From: Hermatobates lingyangjiaoensis | Taxonomy: Eukaryota > Arthropoda > Insecta > Hemiptera > Hermatobatidae | Reading direction: 5' to 3' | Assembly: GCA_026182355.1 (NCBI GenBank) | Contig: JAPFBL010000036.1 | Location: 1,550,001 to 1,614,000 of the forward strand | DNA length: 64,000 nucleotides | Shown here: positions 45,078 to 56,980 of the stretch, in pieces | Layout of the letters: each line of letters starts with the position of its first letter | Numbering within the stretch: the stretch's first letter is position 1 | Translations under genes and position numbers: made by a program | Notes under the pieces: generated by a model | Databases searched by the model: none | Told to the model about the DNA's origin: nothing | The model's input: the letters and a program-made list of their open reading frames with translations, nothing else

Positions 45078-46699
45078 CCACAGTACTAGATTACAGAAGT
45101 CCCATTTCTCGTCTAAGTAACATGATGCCGCGCTCCGTAATTATTTAAAATACAATATACTGCACATTATTTTTGTTGCCACTTTAGTATTATTACTGCT
45201 TTTAAAATTTAAAATTTTAATTACAAAAAGAATCTAATACTTCTAATTTATTATACAGTAATAAGGTTTTAGAATTGAAGATGTAGACTGATAGAGAATT
45301 TTGCGAATATTATTCAGACATGTATATCTTAACTAACCTAACCTTTGGATGTTTAGAGCGAGCTGTCTTCTGATAAAATAAAAATAAAGTGATAAAATAA
45401 ATATGTCGGTCTGATAACGGAAGAGCTTTACTAGATACGGTAGATCATCAAAACGTCGGAATGCAAACATTTTTCCAGCTGTTCTACATGATATTTGAAT
45501 AAAAGTCGCTCAGAGATAGAAATAATAATATTCTCTTTTTCAAGCTGTAATTTCTGAACTAGTACAATTATATGTGTAGGTGTAGAGCAAACAGAACCAC
45601 TCTTATGTCAATATGTATAGGATTAATTTATGTTTACCACTTTCAACCCATAAATCTTTCATGTAGTCATATTAAAAGAGTAATTTTATTTTGTATTTTA
45701 TATTGCCAGTATTACTTGGAATTTTAAGGTAGGACTTCGTAAAAGAGAATAAAACCCTCAGGTATCAGGTAGTAAACAGTTTTCTGATAGGAATAATGCT
45801 TTATTTTTTTGCTGAATTTTAAATTTAATAAAGATTGGATGAAGGTAACATAATTTTTACAAGATATAAGTGTGTTCATACGTTTATACGTCTTTTTTAA
45901 AATAAATATAGGTGAACTACTTAGCGCAATAATAAAAATAACATAAATATAGTAAATCTTCCATATAAGTTGTTCCGTGTATTTTCTTGAAGCTAAAATT
46001 TTCAAAAATTCACATTTTGGGTTACAAAAAATATATTTTGAAAAAAATTGCGTTCTCGATGTTCCTGCTTAGTTACTTAACCTCCTAAATTATGAAATAT
46101 TTTTACTAAATAACCGAACCGAATAGTATGACATATAAAACATTCTTTTTAAATAATTAAAAAAAATAATATAGGTAATTTGTTAAATCTTATACATTCC
46201 TTACTTTTTTATCAATTTTATTTATGTGAGTTGTATCAAATATGAAGAAATATTGGAAAAAATAATTATTTTTGATTTTTAAAGAACTTTTTATTCTTGG
46301 CATTTTTATTTCTTTTTTCCCTTATTATGTAAGCTAAAGCTGATCTCGAGGTTAAAATTTGACTTTTTTTACCACGAAATAAAAGATGAAGTTGCGTCAC
46401 TTTTCTAGATTTCTCTTGTGATAAACACCACACCACTCTTACCCTTATGCTCACTATAGATGGCCTTAGAAGCGGAAGGGTGTGATTTACATCTTTGGAG
46501 AAGTACTTGTACATTTCCCTCTTAGTATATTTCATTGCAGTATCAAATCAGGTCTTTTCATATCAACAGTAGCCTGTTTCGTTCCCTTCATTTTGCAAGA
46601 CTACTATTTTACCCTATCATTACAAAGTTGATTCAATATTTTGATGTGGCTGACAGACATTCCCGGCTGGATAGTGGTATTCTTTCTCTAATATACGAT

Positions 46700-47700
46700 C
46701 TAACATGATTCTGGCTTTCTTTGTCCCTACCACTTCACCTTTAGTAAGCAATATTTTATCCTATAGACTAATCAAAATTTTTAAAATTTTTTTCATTCTG
46801 ATTTCCTTACTTCAATATTTGGCTTCATCTTCTTTCATATTGTTTTTGCCTTTCTCTGACACAACTGAGTCACTGCGATCCCTTCTAAGACCAGAATTAT
46901 GATGAACATCAGCAGGGGCTACACGATTATTAATGAACTTAGAAGGATAACCTCGGTCAAAAAAAAAAAAAAAATTAATAAGTCTATTTGGAAAGAAAGA
47001 TCATTTAAACAACTGCAAATTTTGTGAAGACTTATAGACAAAGATCTGGGGATAGCCATTTTAACGTTGGAGGGATGACAACTGTTAAAATGAAGGCATT
47101 GCTGGGCGTTAGTTGGCTTGATGTGTACAGAGGTAGAAAGGTGTCCATCATCGTAGGTGACACCGACATCAAAAAAGGAAAAGATGTTATTGGACAAGTG
47201 AAAAGGGTATTGGACACTTGGTGGGTAAAGGTAACGGATGAAGAGAAAGTTTGGAATGATGTGAGGAGCAGGTCTAACTCATGTCTGCCTTGAGGCCACA
47301 TGAAAAACATGTCATCCGTGTAGCGTAAGTAAAGGGTGGAAAGGAGATTGCGAGTGGCAAGGAAATCTTGTTCCAACTTCGCCATGAAATGGTTTTCAAA
47401 AGATGGAGCCATGATCGTGCCCATTGCAGTGCCTCTGATCTGAAAGTAATAATTACCATCAAAACAGAAGACATTATGCCTTGTAGTAGGACAAAATCAG
47501 CTAACTGAACAATAAAATTGGTGGATGGAGTGAGAGGTGGAGATCTCCGATCTAAAAAGTATCGGAGCGCATCCAAACCTTCAGTATGGTCAAGGGAACT
47601 GTAAAGGGATGTGACATCCATGGTAACCATGAGCAAGAGGTGAACAAGATTTGTGGGGGGCAAACAAGAGTTCTGCCCTGGCATAGCCAATGAAAATCTG
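46700..47700 (-). pseudogene. PLE reverse transcriptase, 5'-truncated and frameshifted
   Basis: The minus strand reads LVTMDVTSLYSSLDHTEGL-like sequence (MVTMDVTSLYSSLDHTEG), then ALRYFLDRR, FDGNYYFQIRGTAMGTIMAP, SFENHFMAKLEQDFLATR, LYLRYTDDMFFMW, VTYDDGHLSTSVHIKPTNAQ and FNSCHPSNVKMAIPRSL. These are Penelope-type RT landmarks, with YTDD as the catalytic box. At least two frameshifts occur, near 47470 and near 47190. An A-run at 46960-46974 lies where a third shift is needed; sequence like RGYPSKFINNRVAP continues beyond it. The N-terminal part and the GIY-YIG domain are missing. Confidence 0.88.
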
Positions 47701-50430
47701 CAAAACCGTTGACATTGTCTTATAAATGACTAATTAACAAACCTTTTTTATGTTTTTCGTTATACACATATTTATTAAAAAGCGAATGAGATATCCTTTA
47801 GAAGTTTTGTCTTTTGAAACAATTTTCATTTGAGGATTGAATTCGTTTGTTGATCACTTATACCCTAAGTTTGGAACTTCGTACCAAATTCATCCCCTTA
47901 AAGGACTATTAAAGGTAAGGACTATTTAGTTCTCCTCAAATTTCTTTCCAGCTGAATATTTTAAGGACTTTATACTCTTCTTAACATAAAAAATGTATGA
48001 ATACGTAGAACTCTGAGTATAATACCGTTGTTCTAAGCTTTCTTTCTGAAAAAGGAAGAATTTATTGTTTAAATTGAGATAGCACTCTTCTTATGCTTAT
48101 ACTCAAATGATTATCATACATTTTATTGTGGCTGCAGCTACATGAGTCGCTGCTGAGTGCATTAATGCTAATTCGTTGAATGGTCTTAATATCAACTGGA
48201 TGAAACAGCTATTCGAGAATGTGCATCAAGCTCACAAACATTTAAAATCTTTTTCACTGAATGATTCTGACAAACCAACCAGCTTGCTACCGAAAAAAGA
48301 ATTATTTTCGGCAGTTCCTCATCATTATTAATCAATGCAATGATTTTGATATTCACATTGCAAAGCCAGACCATGAAACGAGGGGTAAATTTGTCTCAAT
48401 AAAAAATTTACATTTCAAGGAAGTTTAGCTACGTGATGAAAGCATTTACAGTAGGTAGATTGACTACATTTTTACAAGAATAAGATTGGACTTGTCTTAC
48501 TTTATTAATTTGAAAATAAACTGGTTAAAATAAACCTGTTCGAGGTTCCAACGATTTCCATAATCATGCAATCAATAGTCAACTGTTTAAATTCAACACA
48601 ATCTATGTATATATATATCAATTTACTCATACAGAGTTAACGAATATAGAAGATTAAATATCTGTTCCACTTGACCCGCAAGTAAAGGAGGTACTGTAAT
48701 CGTCATAATTATAAATGTAAAGTTTTAGTTCATTTCTACTAAGCCAAATTATTTCATTTTACATACTTCTCCCCAGGTAATAAATTCTTGAATGGTATGC
48801 AGTGAACTTTAAACTAAAAAAAAATATTTTATTCAAAATAAACTATTTTCAAATTTATAAGATATTTATCTTGACGATATTTCGTCAAGATCTGTTTTTA
48901 AAAGAGCAGCCATGACTTGTATATTTTTCTGACCTTTTGAAAACAATGTTGTTTTCTAGATCTGTTATCTATTACCATTGTCTATTAAGATTATCTATCC
49001 TACTAGATTACTTGCAGGTCCTAATAGATTGCTTATCTATTAGAGAGAAATATACAAAAAGAGGTGGTCTATTCGCTTCATTTTAGTTTGATAATGTGAA
49101 CAAAATCAATGAAATTTTACGTAGTTAAATATCCTAAATGAAAAATACAATTGATTCAAAATGTTTATTTATTGTGTTACCCACAATCATTGCAGCTTCT
49201 AATAGTATCACTCTGAAGCCCGATTCAAACAGAGGAAGAAAACTAGCATATTTCAGTATTATTTGAAAATAAGCATTTAATCATTGAAAAAATTATTAAT
49301 TTCTTCACTAGTTAATAAAATTGTAATCTGTAAAATATTTTTTAGCCCTAGTATCACATGTTTTGTAACATTGTAGAAACATTTAATACCTATGCTTACG
49401 TATATCCACTTAAGCCTGTGTTTTTAAGATAATGTCCCCAAATACCACATAACGTTATTTTTGTCATGTCAAGTAATCATCCATCTCATATTACAGAAAA
49501 AAATTCATTTATTCATTCATAGCATGACCTACCATGTTTTATTCACACCAGGAAATATTAAAGAGCTTTTAAAATTAAGGGTGAACTGTGGGACGTAGTT
49601 TGGACATTCCTGTGTTATGCAATCAGTGATATCCAATCCCCCTTGTTTCGAATTTCTAATAGTGGAAGGGAGGGGACAACAGGAAAACAGGCATTATGTC
49701 AATATGTCTTAGAACAATCTCTGCGTGCTTCTTAGGAGTGGATGTGGGGTAGCATATACTATTTTGACGTATATATCCCCAGTTTGTACCTTTCTTACCA
49801 AAAGCTGGTATTCAACTTTTTTCTAAATAATGTATCATCTATTTAAACAAATAAAATAATCTAGAAATATTTTCAAAAATCTTTTGATATATATTCCTGA
49901 ATTATAGAGCTCTCTAAAATTTAACCATTTGATCACACACTGAGGTAAAGATAATAAAACCTTTAACCATAATACAGAGCTTATTACCTAAATATTATAG
50001 CTGAAATCTAAAATTGGATCGTTTTATTTTTATTTAAATAAGTATTGACTGTTTAGAAAAAACCTTGTGAGAAATATGTGGAATTTTTTTATTGTTGGAA
50101 TACATTGGTTGTATTGCTAAATTAATGTTTATGAAAAATTTGTGGTTCATTGAACTACAGAGGTACCTGTAGGGGTAGGGGTACCGTGACTTATGAATTT
50201 ATGTATATAGAAATGATTGTATGTCGGGACTAATTTTCCTATAAGAATACATTATAATTCTATTAATCTGTTCTATAGCACAAAAACATATGATACATCC
50301 ATCGTAAATGCTGCAGTTACTGGGTATAAATAGCAATTACATATACTTATAAATTGAAATCAATTAAATTGGACATATTTAAAAGAAGTGAATTATAAAT
50401 AAATGAGTAATAAAACATAGAACATCGCCT
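47701..50430. other. AT-rich non-coding sequence
   Basis: A perfect 20-base-stem hairpin ATCTTGACGA-TATT-TCGTCAAGAT lies at about 48868-48891. Its wording resembles PLE 3' motifs, but it has no GAAA box. No gene recognised; this could be intron 1 of the XDH-like gene. Confidence 0.4.
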
Positions 50431-50440
50431 TACCTTAGAG

Positions 50441-50933
50441 CGGTGTTTCTTAAACTTTTTACTTCAGGGTGCACCTATGAAACCAAACCAAAACTTTGGG
50501 GTGCATCACTGATTTTAATGTAGAAAATTTAGTCCTAAGATTTGATAACAGGAAAATGATTGGCATTTCAAATGTATAGGTCTTTTTTAAGAAAAAGAAA
50601 GAGAAGAGAGAGAGAGAGAGACAGAGAGGGATGGAGGGAGGGAGGGAGGGCTGGTAAAAATGATTTAAATCTCCGAGTAAAGGCAAAGAGGAAGTATTAT
50701 CCATTGATGCTTAAAAATTAAAGAATTTACCTTCCAGTTCAAAACATGAAGTTGCCGCGACTTGACTCAGACTTGAAAACTGCATACTTGGTGTTTTCTC
50801 AAATAAATTAAAATGATGCAAAAACTAAAATATAAATCTGTTATATAAACTTAATTTTCCATTATCTTGGGGCGCACCTAGCTACCTTCCAGGGTGCACC
50901 AATACGCCCGGGCGCACCGTTTGAGAAGCACTG
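50441..50933. mobile_element. Non-autonomous hAT element
   Basis: Terminal inverted repeats: CGGTGTTTCTTAAAC at the left, and CAGTGCTTCTCAAAC as the complement of the right end. The 8-bp target duplication CCTTAGAG lies at 50433-50440 and 50934-50941. Inside, GGGTGCACC occurs near both ends, and a GA/GGGA simple repeat lies at about 50596-50650. No transposase is encoded. As in the 23.7-kb element, the left end has G at position 2 where the right end has A. Confidence 0.9.
50596..50650. repeat. GA/GGGA simple repeat inside the hAT element
   Basis: GAGAGAGAGAGACAGAGAGG followed by several GGGA units. Confidence 0.85.
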
Positions 50934-51424
50934 CCTTAGAGACTGGATTATGGAGGTCGGAGGAATCGGAGGGAGGATACGATGGGACACGAAGTGTACC
51001 GTAACTTAACTTCTAATTTACACTACGTTACTTAGCTTATCTATTTTTCTTGCTTTAAATTGTATGCTTTCCTAACGTAAAACAAAACCTAGCTTCCTAC
51101 GTTTGTGCAGTGAGAAGTAGAGAATTTTTCCATTTTTCATTTTTGTTTACGTTTTTAAGTTTTCTTTCTAATTTCACATTGACCTTCTTCACTTTTACTT
51201 ACTTACTTACTTTTTTTCCTTTGCCTCACTTCCATTTGCTTCATTACCGTGACTACTGTTGCAGGTTGTTTGTAGGAATTTTAAGGAACCTATAAAGAGA
51301 TGATTGCTGCGTACGGCTTTTCAAAATGTTTTTAAAATGTGTCACACAGTGATCCTTGACTAGTGAAATCGTACGACCAATTGAACCTTACTAAGGGGAT
51401 GCTTCTCAATGAAGTCACCTGTTG

Positions 51425-51427
<3 letters not shown>

Positions 51428-51459
<32 letters not shown>

Positions 51460-51631
51460 ATGATCAAACCACAATAAGAAATGGGAGAACAAGACTAAGA
51501 TCTTTCAACCGTAACAAGCGGCCTTCGTCAGAGTCATAAACCCAACTGAGTTGGGTTTTAGATCTTAGTCTTGTTCTCCCATTTCTTATTGTGGTTTGAT
51601 CATTGATTGTTGTTTCACGTGTTTATGTGAA

Positions 51632-51661
<30 letters not shown>
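51428..51661. repeat. Foldback PLE 3' end between two (TA)n runs
   Basis: The arms at 51456-51503 and 51560-51607 are perfect 48-bp complements. A smaller perfect hairpin AACCCAACT/AGTTGGGTT lies between them. TA runs at 51428-51457 and 51637-51661 flank the whole. A CTGACGA-hairpin-GAAAG core is present on the minus strand only (51531-51502), inside the loop of the left copy. The tail matches 3845-4010. Confidence 0.85.
51502..51531 (-). ncRNA. Hammerhead-like core variant (PLE)
   Basis: The minus strand gives CTGACGA, then GGCCG...CGGTT able to form an imperfect stem II, then GAAAG. One core base differs from CTGATGA and the stem is imperfect, so it is probably inactive. The 3920-3955 relative keeps GAAAC. 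Confidence 0.35.
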
Positions 51662-51662
<1 letters not shown>

Positions 51663-52847
51663 TCAGGTAACTTACCACAAATGATTGAAGATAATCGCCC
51701 TGAGGCCTTTCGTTTTCTGGTCGTCAGAGAGCAAGTGAATAGAAGTTGTGGGCAGGTTATAGATTTTGATTTAAAGTTGAATGATGATTGGCATCATTGA
51801 CAGTATTTTGTTACATAGTATTATATTACATCGAGAAATAGTCTCGATTTGTTTAACAATTCCTTCAATTAGAAATTCATCCAATTTAAAAAGTCCTGGA
51901 CTAGTGTTGATTAAGCTCTTAGAAAAGCTTTTTATGAGGGCGCTTTCAACAATGTTTCTTCTTATTTCACATGACGTAAATACCAACTCCTTTTCTTCCA
52001 TTACTGACATTTTTTCTTCAATTTTATTGAGAAAACAGAAATATTTTGACATTTAAGGGAATCACTTTCGCTTAATTATTGAAGTTAGAAGGAGCTCACG
52101 ATAGACTCCTTCGAATCGATGAATGCTACTAATATATATATTTATATGGACTAATCCACAAAAGATGGAATATATTACTCTAATATTGTAAAAAAATAAT
52201 GTAAGTATTGGATCTACCACAGTTGTGAACACAGAAGGATATAGTCAGGGAGGTGTGTTATAACTCTTATTCTAGTGATTAGTTGAGAATGACCTGCTGA
52301 GTACTGCATGACTGTGATAGCAAGTATGGCTTGTACCTGGCCAGAATAAATAAAGTTGTTTAGCATCTAGTAACACTAATTCTAGGTAATATTGGCTTTT
52401 ATAGCAGACACATTCAAATTGTGTGTTTGTTGCAGCCTATCCTCTGGGTGATCTCCCCAATTGCTCCCAAGGTCGTTTGTAATCTTATTTCACCGATGTA
52501 GAAACTTTTATCCCCTCTCAAGAGATATTTAAAATTGTAAGAAAAAACAGTAATGAGATCAATATAAAAGTCAAACACATTTGTTAGTAGTCCAATTACA
52601 AGAATAAGACATAGAGAAGAAGTAAGTCTCTCTACCAATTATTTGATTTTATGACTTTGCTAGTCTCTTATTCTTAGTCTCAGCCCTTATTGTACCTACA
52701 ACCTTTAAAATGAATACTAGAAACTAATGTATTCAAAACTTTGAAAGTTTTATCTGAGTGTATATAACTTTAAGAAGGTATTACTCAATTAACAACATAT
52801 CAATTTACATCATTAGTTGTGCAATCCGTAATTGTGTGGTATTTACT
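51662..52847. other. AT-rich non-coding sequence
   Basis: Overlapping frames on both strands at 51771-52056 have no motif. No gene recognised. Confidence 0.35.
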
Positions 52848-52904
52848 CATTCTGAGGTAAAATGGATAAACCAACAAAAGTCTCCACACAAATGAAGTTT
52901 TATT

Positions 52905-52938
52905 CAACGCGTTTCGAACACTTTGTGTTCATCATCAG
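52905..52938 (-). ncRNA. Hammerhead-ribozyme-like motif in the left arm
   Basis: This is the exact mirror of the right-arm motif, on the minus strand. A transcript from either strand would contain one motif in sense and one in antisense, and the arms would compete with ribozyme folding by pairing with each other. Confidence 0.55.
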
Positions 52939-52997
52939 GAAGACACTATAATACAAATTATTTTTGTAACTAATTAGATATAATTTGTAGTGTCTTC

Positions 52998-53031
52998 CTG
53001 ATGATGAACACAAAGTGTTCGAAACGCGTTG
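52998..53031 (+). ncRNA. Hammerhead-ribozyme-like motif in the right arm
   Basis: CTGATGA at 52998-53004, one T, stem II GAACAC-AAA-GTGTTC (53006-53020, perfect), then GAAAC. ACGCGT at 53024-53029 is palindromic and is followed by T. Stem I can start with TTC (52995-52997) pairing with GAA after the T, then AGT/ACU beyond small internal loops. The stem is only moderately stable. Confidence 0.55.
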
Positions 53032-54092
53032 AATAAAACTTCATTTGTGTGGAGACTTTTGTTGGTTTATCCATTTTACTCAGAATATCAATTTACTCAG
53101 ATAGTTAGTATATTTTTATTTGCTTGTAGGTTACAACTTTGATAAAAGATTAATAATCGTTGAAAGTAAATTTAATCTAATTGAAAGTGTAAAAACAGCA
53201 AGTTATTAAATTATAAGACACTAAAGAGATGGTGATATTGAGAGTTGTTTGTAAGAGGTTTATTATCTTTCCAGTGATATTAATCAACGTCATAATGCTC
53301 TGCGTTGCAAAAAACACATTGCTGTATAGAATGAAATAAGAGGCAATTTGTACACTAAGTGAGAGTCATAAAACTTTTAGAGCTAAAATTTTACCTTGTT
53401 TATGGGTAAATCAATTCTTAATTCATTTGTTTTGGACATTCATTATTATCTTTATTCAGAAAGAGCTTAACTGATTTCAAATGCGTTTCATTCGTCGAGT
53501 TCATATCTGACGAATCGACCTCGGGAGCAACGATTTCACCGTTTCAATGCGCCAATCAAACATTTTTTTAGCAATACTGATAATGTATCTTTTAAGAAAT
53601 TAATATTGCATTACCAAAAGTAATAAAAATTTGTATATACATGGATATCTAACTCAACTACTTTAAGTTTGTTAAAACTACTAATATTACTTTAATATTA
53701 AAAACTACTTTAACATTGAACATTTAACATTTTTGTTTAAAACTTAATATTGGTATTTTCTATATAAATTAATATTAAGAAAAAGAAATTAAATTAAAGA
53801 CAAAAAATATTTCAAATATTTTAGGTTGTTATGGCAGTCGAATAAATTTCAATGATTACTAAATTATAATAAATTAGATTTTTCAGAAACTCAGGAGCTG
53901 GAACTTTTTGAAATTCTGATTTCTTGAGACATGAGTAATCAATAAACACTAAAAAAAAATTAAAGCACTATACTCTATACTTTACTGAAATAAATCTATT
54001 ATTAGAAATAATGATTCAAATTTTGCTAAGTCTAATGATGTGCATCATTTCCAAGTGATAGTCGCTTGGAAACTATGCATGTTTTGGTAGTC

Positions 54093-54570
54093 TCTATATA
54101 TAAAGTTCGGGAGTTTGTTTGTTCACACATGTTCCGTGGTGATAGATATCTGAAATTAAATATGTATTATTTGTTACCTGAATAATGTTAAATAAAAGAA
54201 AATTGTGACTATATTCCCAAAATTGGAGCCAGGGTAGCAAGTGTTTTGCGTGCTCGCCGATGACAGTAGTGCAAATGTATTTTATATAAAAGTAACAATT
54301 TTTTTTTAATTTAATATTTGTCTAATATAAACACTGGTAATAAACTAAAGGAGTCAGGGTAGCCCATTGGCTTGCGTGCTCGCCGATGACAGTACCACAA
54401 ATATATTAAAATAAATGTAACAAAAGAAATTTTGAATGTAAAATTTGAATAATATAAACAATGGTAATAAAATTAAAGCATGGAGCAAGAGTAGCCCAGA
54501 GGATTGCGTGCTCGCTGATGACAGTAGTGCAAATGTTTATAAATAAATGCAACAAATATATAATAAACTA
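54093..54570 (+). repeat. Tandem tRNA-like repeats, possible Helitron-type start
   Basis: Three units begin GGAG(C/T)C(A)GGGTAGC at 54225, 54350 and 54482 (spacing 125 and 132 bp). Each carries the D-arm-like TGCGTGCTCGCCGATGACAG and an AT tail. Upstream, TCTCTATATATAAAG at about 54093 resembles the TC start of some Helitron-like elements, which often carry internal tandem repeats. No CTRR end with hairpin was identified, so the Helitron idea is weak. Confidence 0.55.
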
Positions 54571-55019
54571 CTACATTAGAGGTTAAAAATGAATAATTTT
54601 AGAAACAAACTTGAACACAAATGTCAGATAAAATACGAATGTTCTAAGGTTATATTATAAAGACACTTTCCTTTCATTAATTTTATTTTATGTTAGGTAA
54701 ATAATTGAATATTTCAATTTACAAGTTTTGTTTGTTTTAAATATATTTCATTGCGTATATAACATGAATTGATGTTATATTTATTTATATGATAAAATAA
54801 ATGATTTGTTTTACTTTTAAATGGTCTTTATTTTGCTAAACTAAACTTACTGTGTATATATCTTGAATCAAGTTAAGAATACGATATCAAAAGCTTAGGC
54901 CATATAAGAATCTGTTTCCGTGCTTTAATAACAAGAAACCACAACTTAAAATTATCCCTGTCAATTATGTTCAGTGAATTAATTTCAATAGCTACTGTTA
55001 TAATTTCTGAGTGACACAA

Positions 55020-55270
55020 AGGGTCATAGGTAGTTTAGTTATATATCAAGTTACAACTTTCTGCTATGGTGACAAGCAGCAGTGTTCTTGTAATAATAAC
55101 CTATGTTGTGTTAATTAAAAGTGATTGTTTCATGTAAATTGTTCTATTAAAACATATTGCATCTTTTGAATTCTGTGATTTTGGGTGGATTCAAAATACT
55201 ACAATTATCATATAGTATTTACTAAATTACCAACCATAAATCAAACAAATGACCAGAACTAAAACTCTGT
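55020..55270. repeat. Dispersed repeat, copy 1
   Basis: Shares AATTAAAAGTGATTGTTTC and AACAAATGACCAGAAC with 56740-56980 in the same orientation. It is non-coding and the ends are unclear. Confidence 0.65.
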
Positions 55271-56349
55271 AGTGGCCTACAATCAACTTTGCTATTAAAT
55301 TGATTAACAAACTCGTTGAAAACCAATTGAGTTTGTTTTTATTTTAATGTGGCTATGATACAGATGTAGTATTAAGCGCCATGGTAAATATTATGAGAGT
55401 CATAGCGGATTAGTTTAATGGCTTCATTAATTATAATGTGACTATATTTATTTAATTAGTAATAACAAATTTGAAATCTCAGGTGAGATTTCAAACTTAA
55501 AATTTGCCAAAATAAGTTTTTATCATTTCAAAGTTGAAATATCTTTGATATTTCTACTATAATATTTTTAATGAAATTGTTTAAACACTTACCTTCTTTC
55601 GTATTGAGAAAAAGGTGTCAGGTCCTATTTACCAGGATTTATATCCAAATCTTTATTTTTGGCCGATCTTTCAAAAGTTTAGAGAGCATGCTGCATAATC
55701 ATAGAGTTGGTGTCATCTAGCACGACACTTAAACCTACATTGAAACTTACTTACACATAATAGATTCAGACGTATTGATGTTATTTGTAAATAATAAAAC
55801 CTTTAATAAATAATTTTATTGCTTCCACAAATAATTATCAACCATTATTGTCAGCTGATACCAGTGAGAAATTAAGTTTCATTGAGAGAAAAATTACTAA
55901 AATAAATTCAGTTGTGACTTTCCAAAGAATGAAGATGAAATACTGGAAAATTTTAAAAACCTTTTCTCTGCAATACGCAAATTTTCAGATGATTATGAAA
56001 TTAAGTTTTGGATATTGTTGAACCAGTGTGCAATTCCCCATGACTACTGGCTCTCTCAATTCAGGTCAAATTTAAAAATGTATTATTCATTATTATTATT
56101 ATTCGCTTAGAATAAAAATGAAGTAAAAGTCATTCGGTAAATAAGGCCGTAATAAGCTAAAAAAATACCGCTATTTCAGGAACATGACTGTGACCACTAG
56201 AACAGAAAATACGAAGGGGATAATCAAATGTTAATGGTTACGGGTGCAAGGTTAACGACTCCATAATGAAACAAGTAAATCTAACAATACGTTGCCATCA
56301 TATTACGAGTTCAAAATCGAAGAAGAGTAACACACAGGTTAAAGAAGCA

Positions 56350-56400
56350 CACTTACTAACTCAATTTTTCGGAAAATCCGTCTTCAGGAGAAAAGAGAGG
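56350..56400 (-). repeat. PLE 3'-end motif
   Basis: The minus strand reads CTGAAGA, C, GGA-TTTT-CC stem, then GAAAAATT, preceded by a CT-rich stretch as in 3090-3127. This is an isolated fragment. A tRNA-like word GGTAGCCCAGCGGGCTACG lies just right at about 56445. Confidence 0.45.
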
Positions 56401-56739
56401 GGGAGACCAAACACACAGTAGATGCAACGGCAAGGAACCTATTCGGTAGCCCAGCGGGCTACGTACTTTCATAACAGGAGAAATTATATAATCAGTTTTG
56501 TTAAATCGGTTCATGTTTGTAAAATTTGTTCAACATATTCCAATAATAATTCGGAATAATCATTAATATATAATAAAATACCAATAGTATTGTTAGTAGA
56601 GGAGAGGTTGATAGAATAATGTATATTATATAATGACATGTCTAAACTTCCTTTTGAAGTATATAGTTAGAAATCATATTTATTTCTTGATAAACAATTG
56701 ATTAATTAATTTCTTTTGTTAAAGAAAGGGAGATATATT

Positions 56740-56980
56740 GGTACTAATACAAAGTTACTTGATCGAAGATAAGCAATGTACTTGTAATGATAATCTGTGT
56801 CGTGCTAATTAAAAGTGATTGTTTCGGGTAATTGTTCCATTAGTATATATTGCATTCTTTTATTCTGTAATTGAATAATGAAAATAAATAGGTAATAATA
56901 ATCTATTATTATAAATAATGAAATAAACCATAAATGAAACCACAAATGAAACAAATGACCAGAACAGAAAAGTAAAATAA
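56740..56980. repeat. Dispersed repeat, copy 2
   Basis: Direct copy of 55020-55270, about 1.7 kb away, with an extra internal segment rich in TAATAATA. Confidence 0.65.

Larger units (their letters stand above)
52858..53078. repeat. Perfect 89-bp inverted repeat (foldback)
   Basis: The left arm 52858-52946 and right arm 52990-53078 are exact complements, with a 43-bp AT spacer. Weaker similarity extends about 8-10 bp outward on both sides. Each arm contains a complete hammerhead-like core pointing outward. Perfect identity implies a recent event or gene conversion between arms. Confidence 0.95.

Noticed and set aside
44963..45148. 61-codon plus-strand frame downstream of the XDH-like exon
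   Set aside because: The sequence does not match the expected second XDH exon and half of it comes from a GA repeat.
45410..45470. CTGATAA ... AAAACGTCGG as another hammerhead-like core
   Set aside because: No stem II pairing could be drawn between the two boxes.
48868..48891. Perfect hairpin ATCTTGACGA/TCGTCAAGAT as a terminator or ribozyme
   Set aside because: Rho-independent terminators do not apply in nuclear DNA, and the GAAA box is missing. Kept only as a note in the regional entry.
51771..52056. Overlapping 91- and 93-codon frames on opposite strands
   Set aside because: They mirror one another, have no motifs and lie between repeats; treated as chance.
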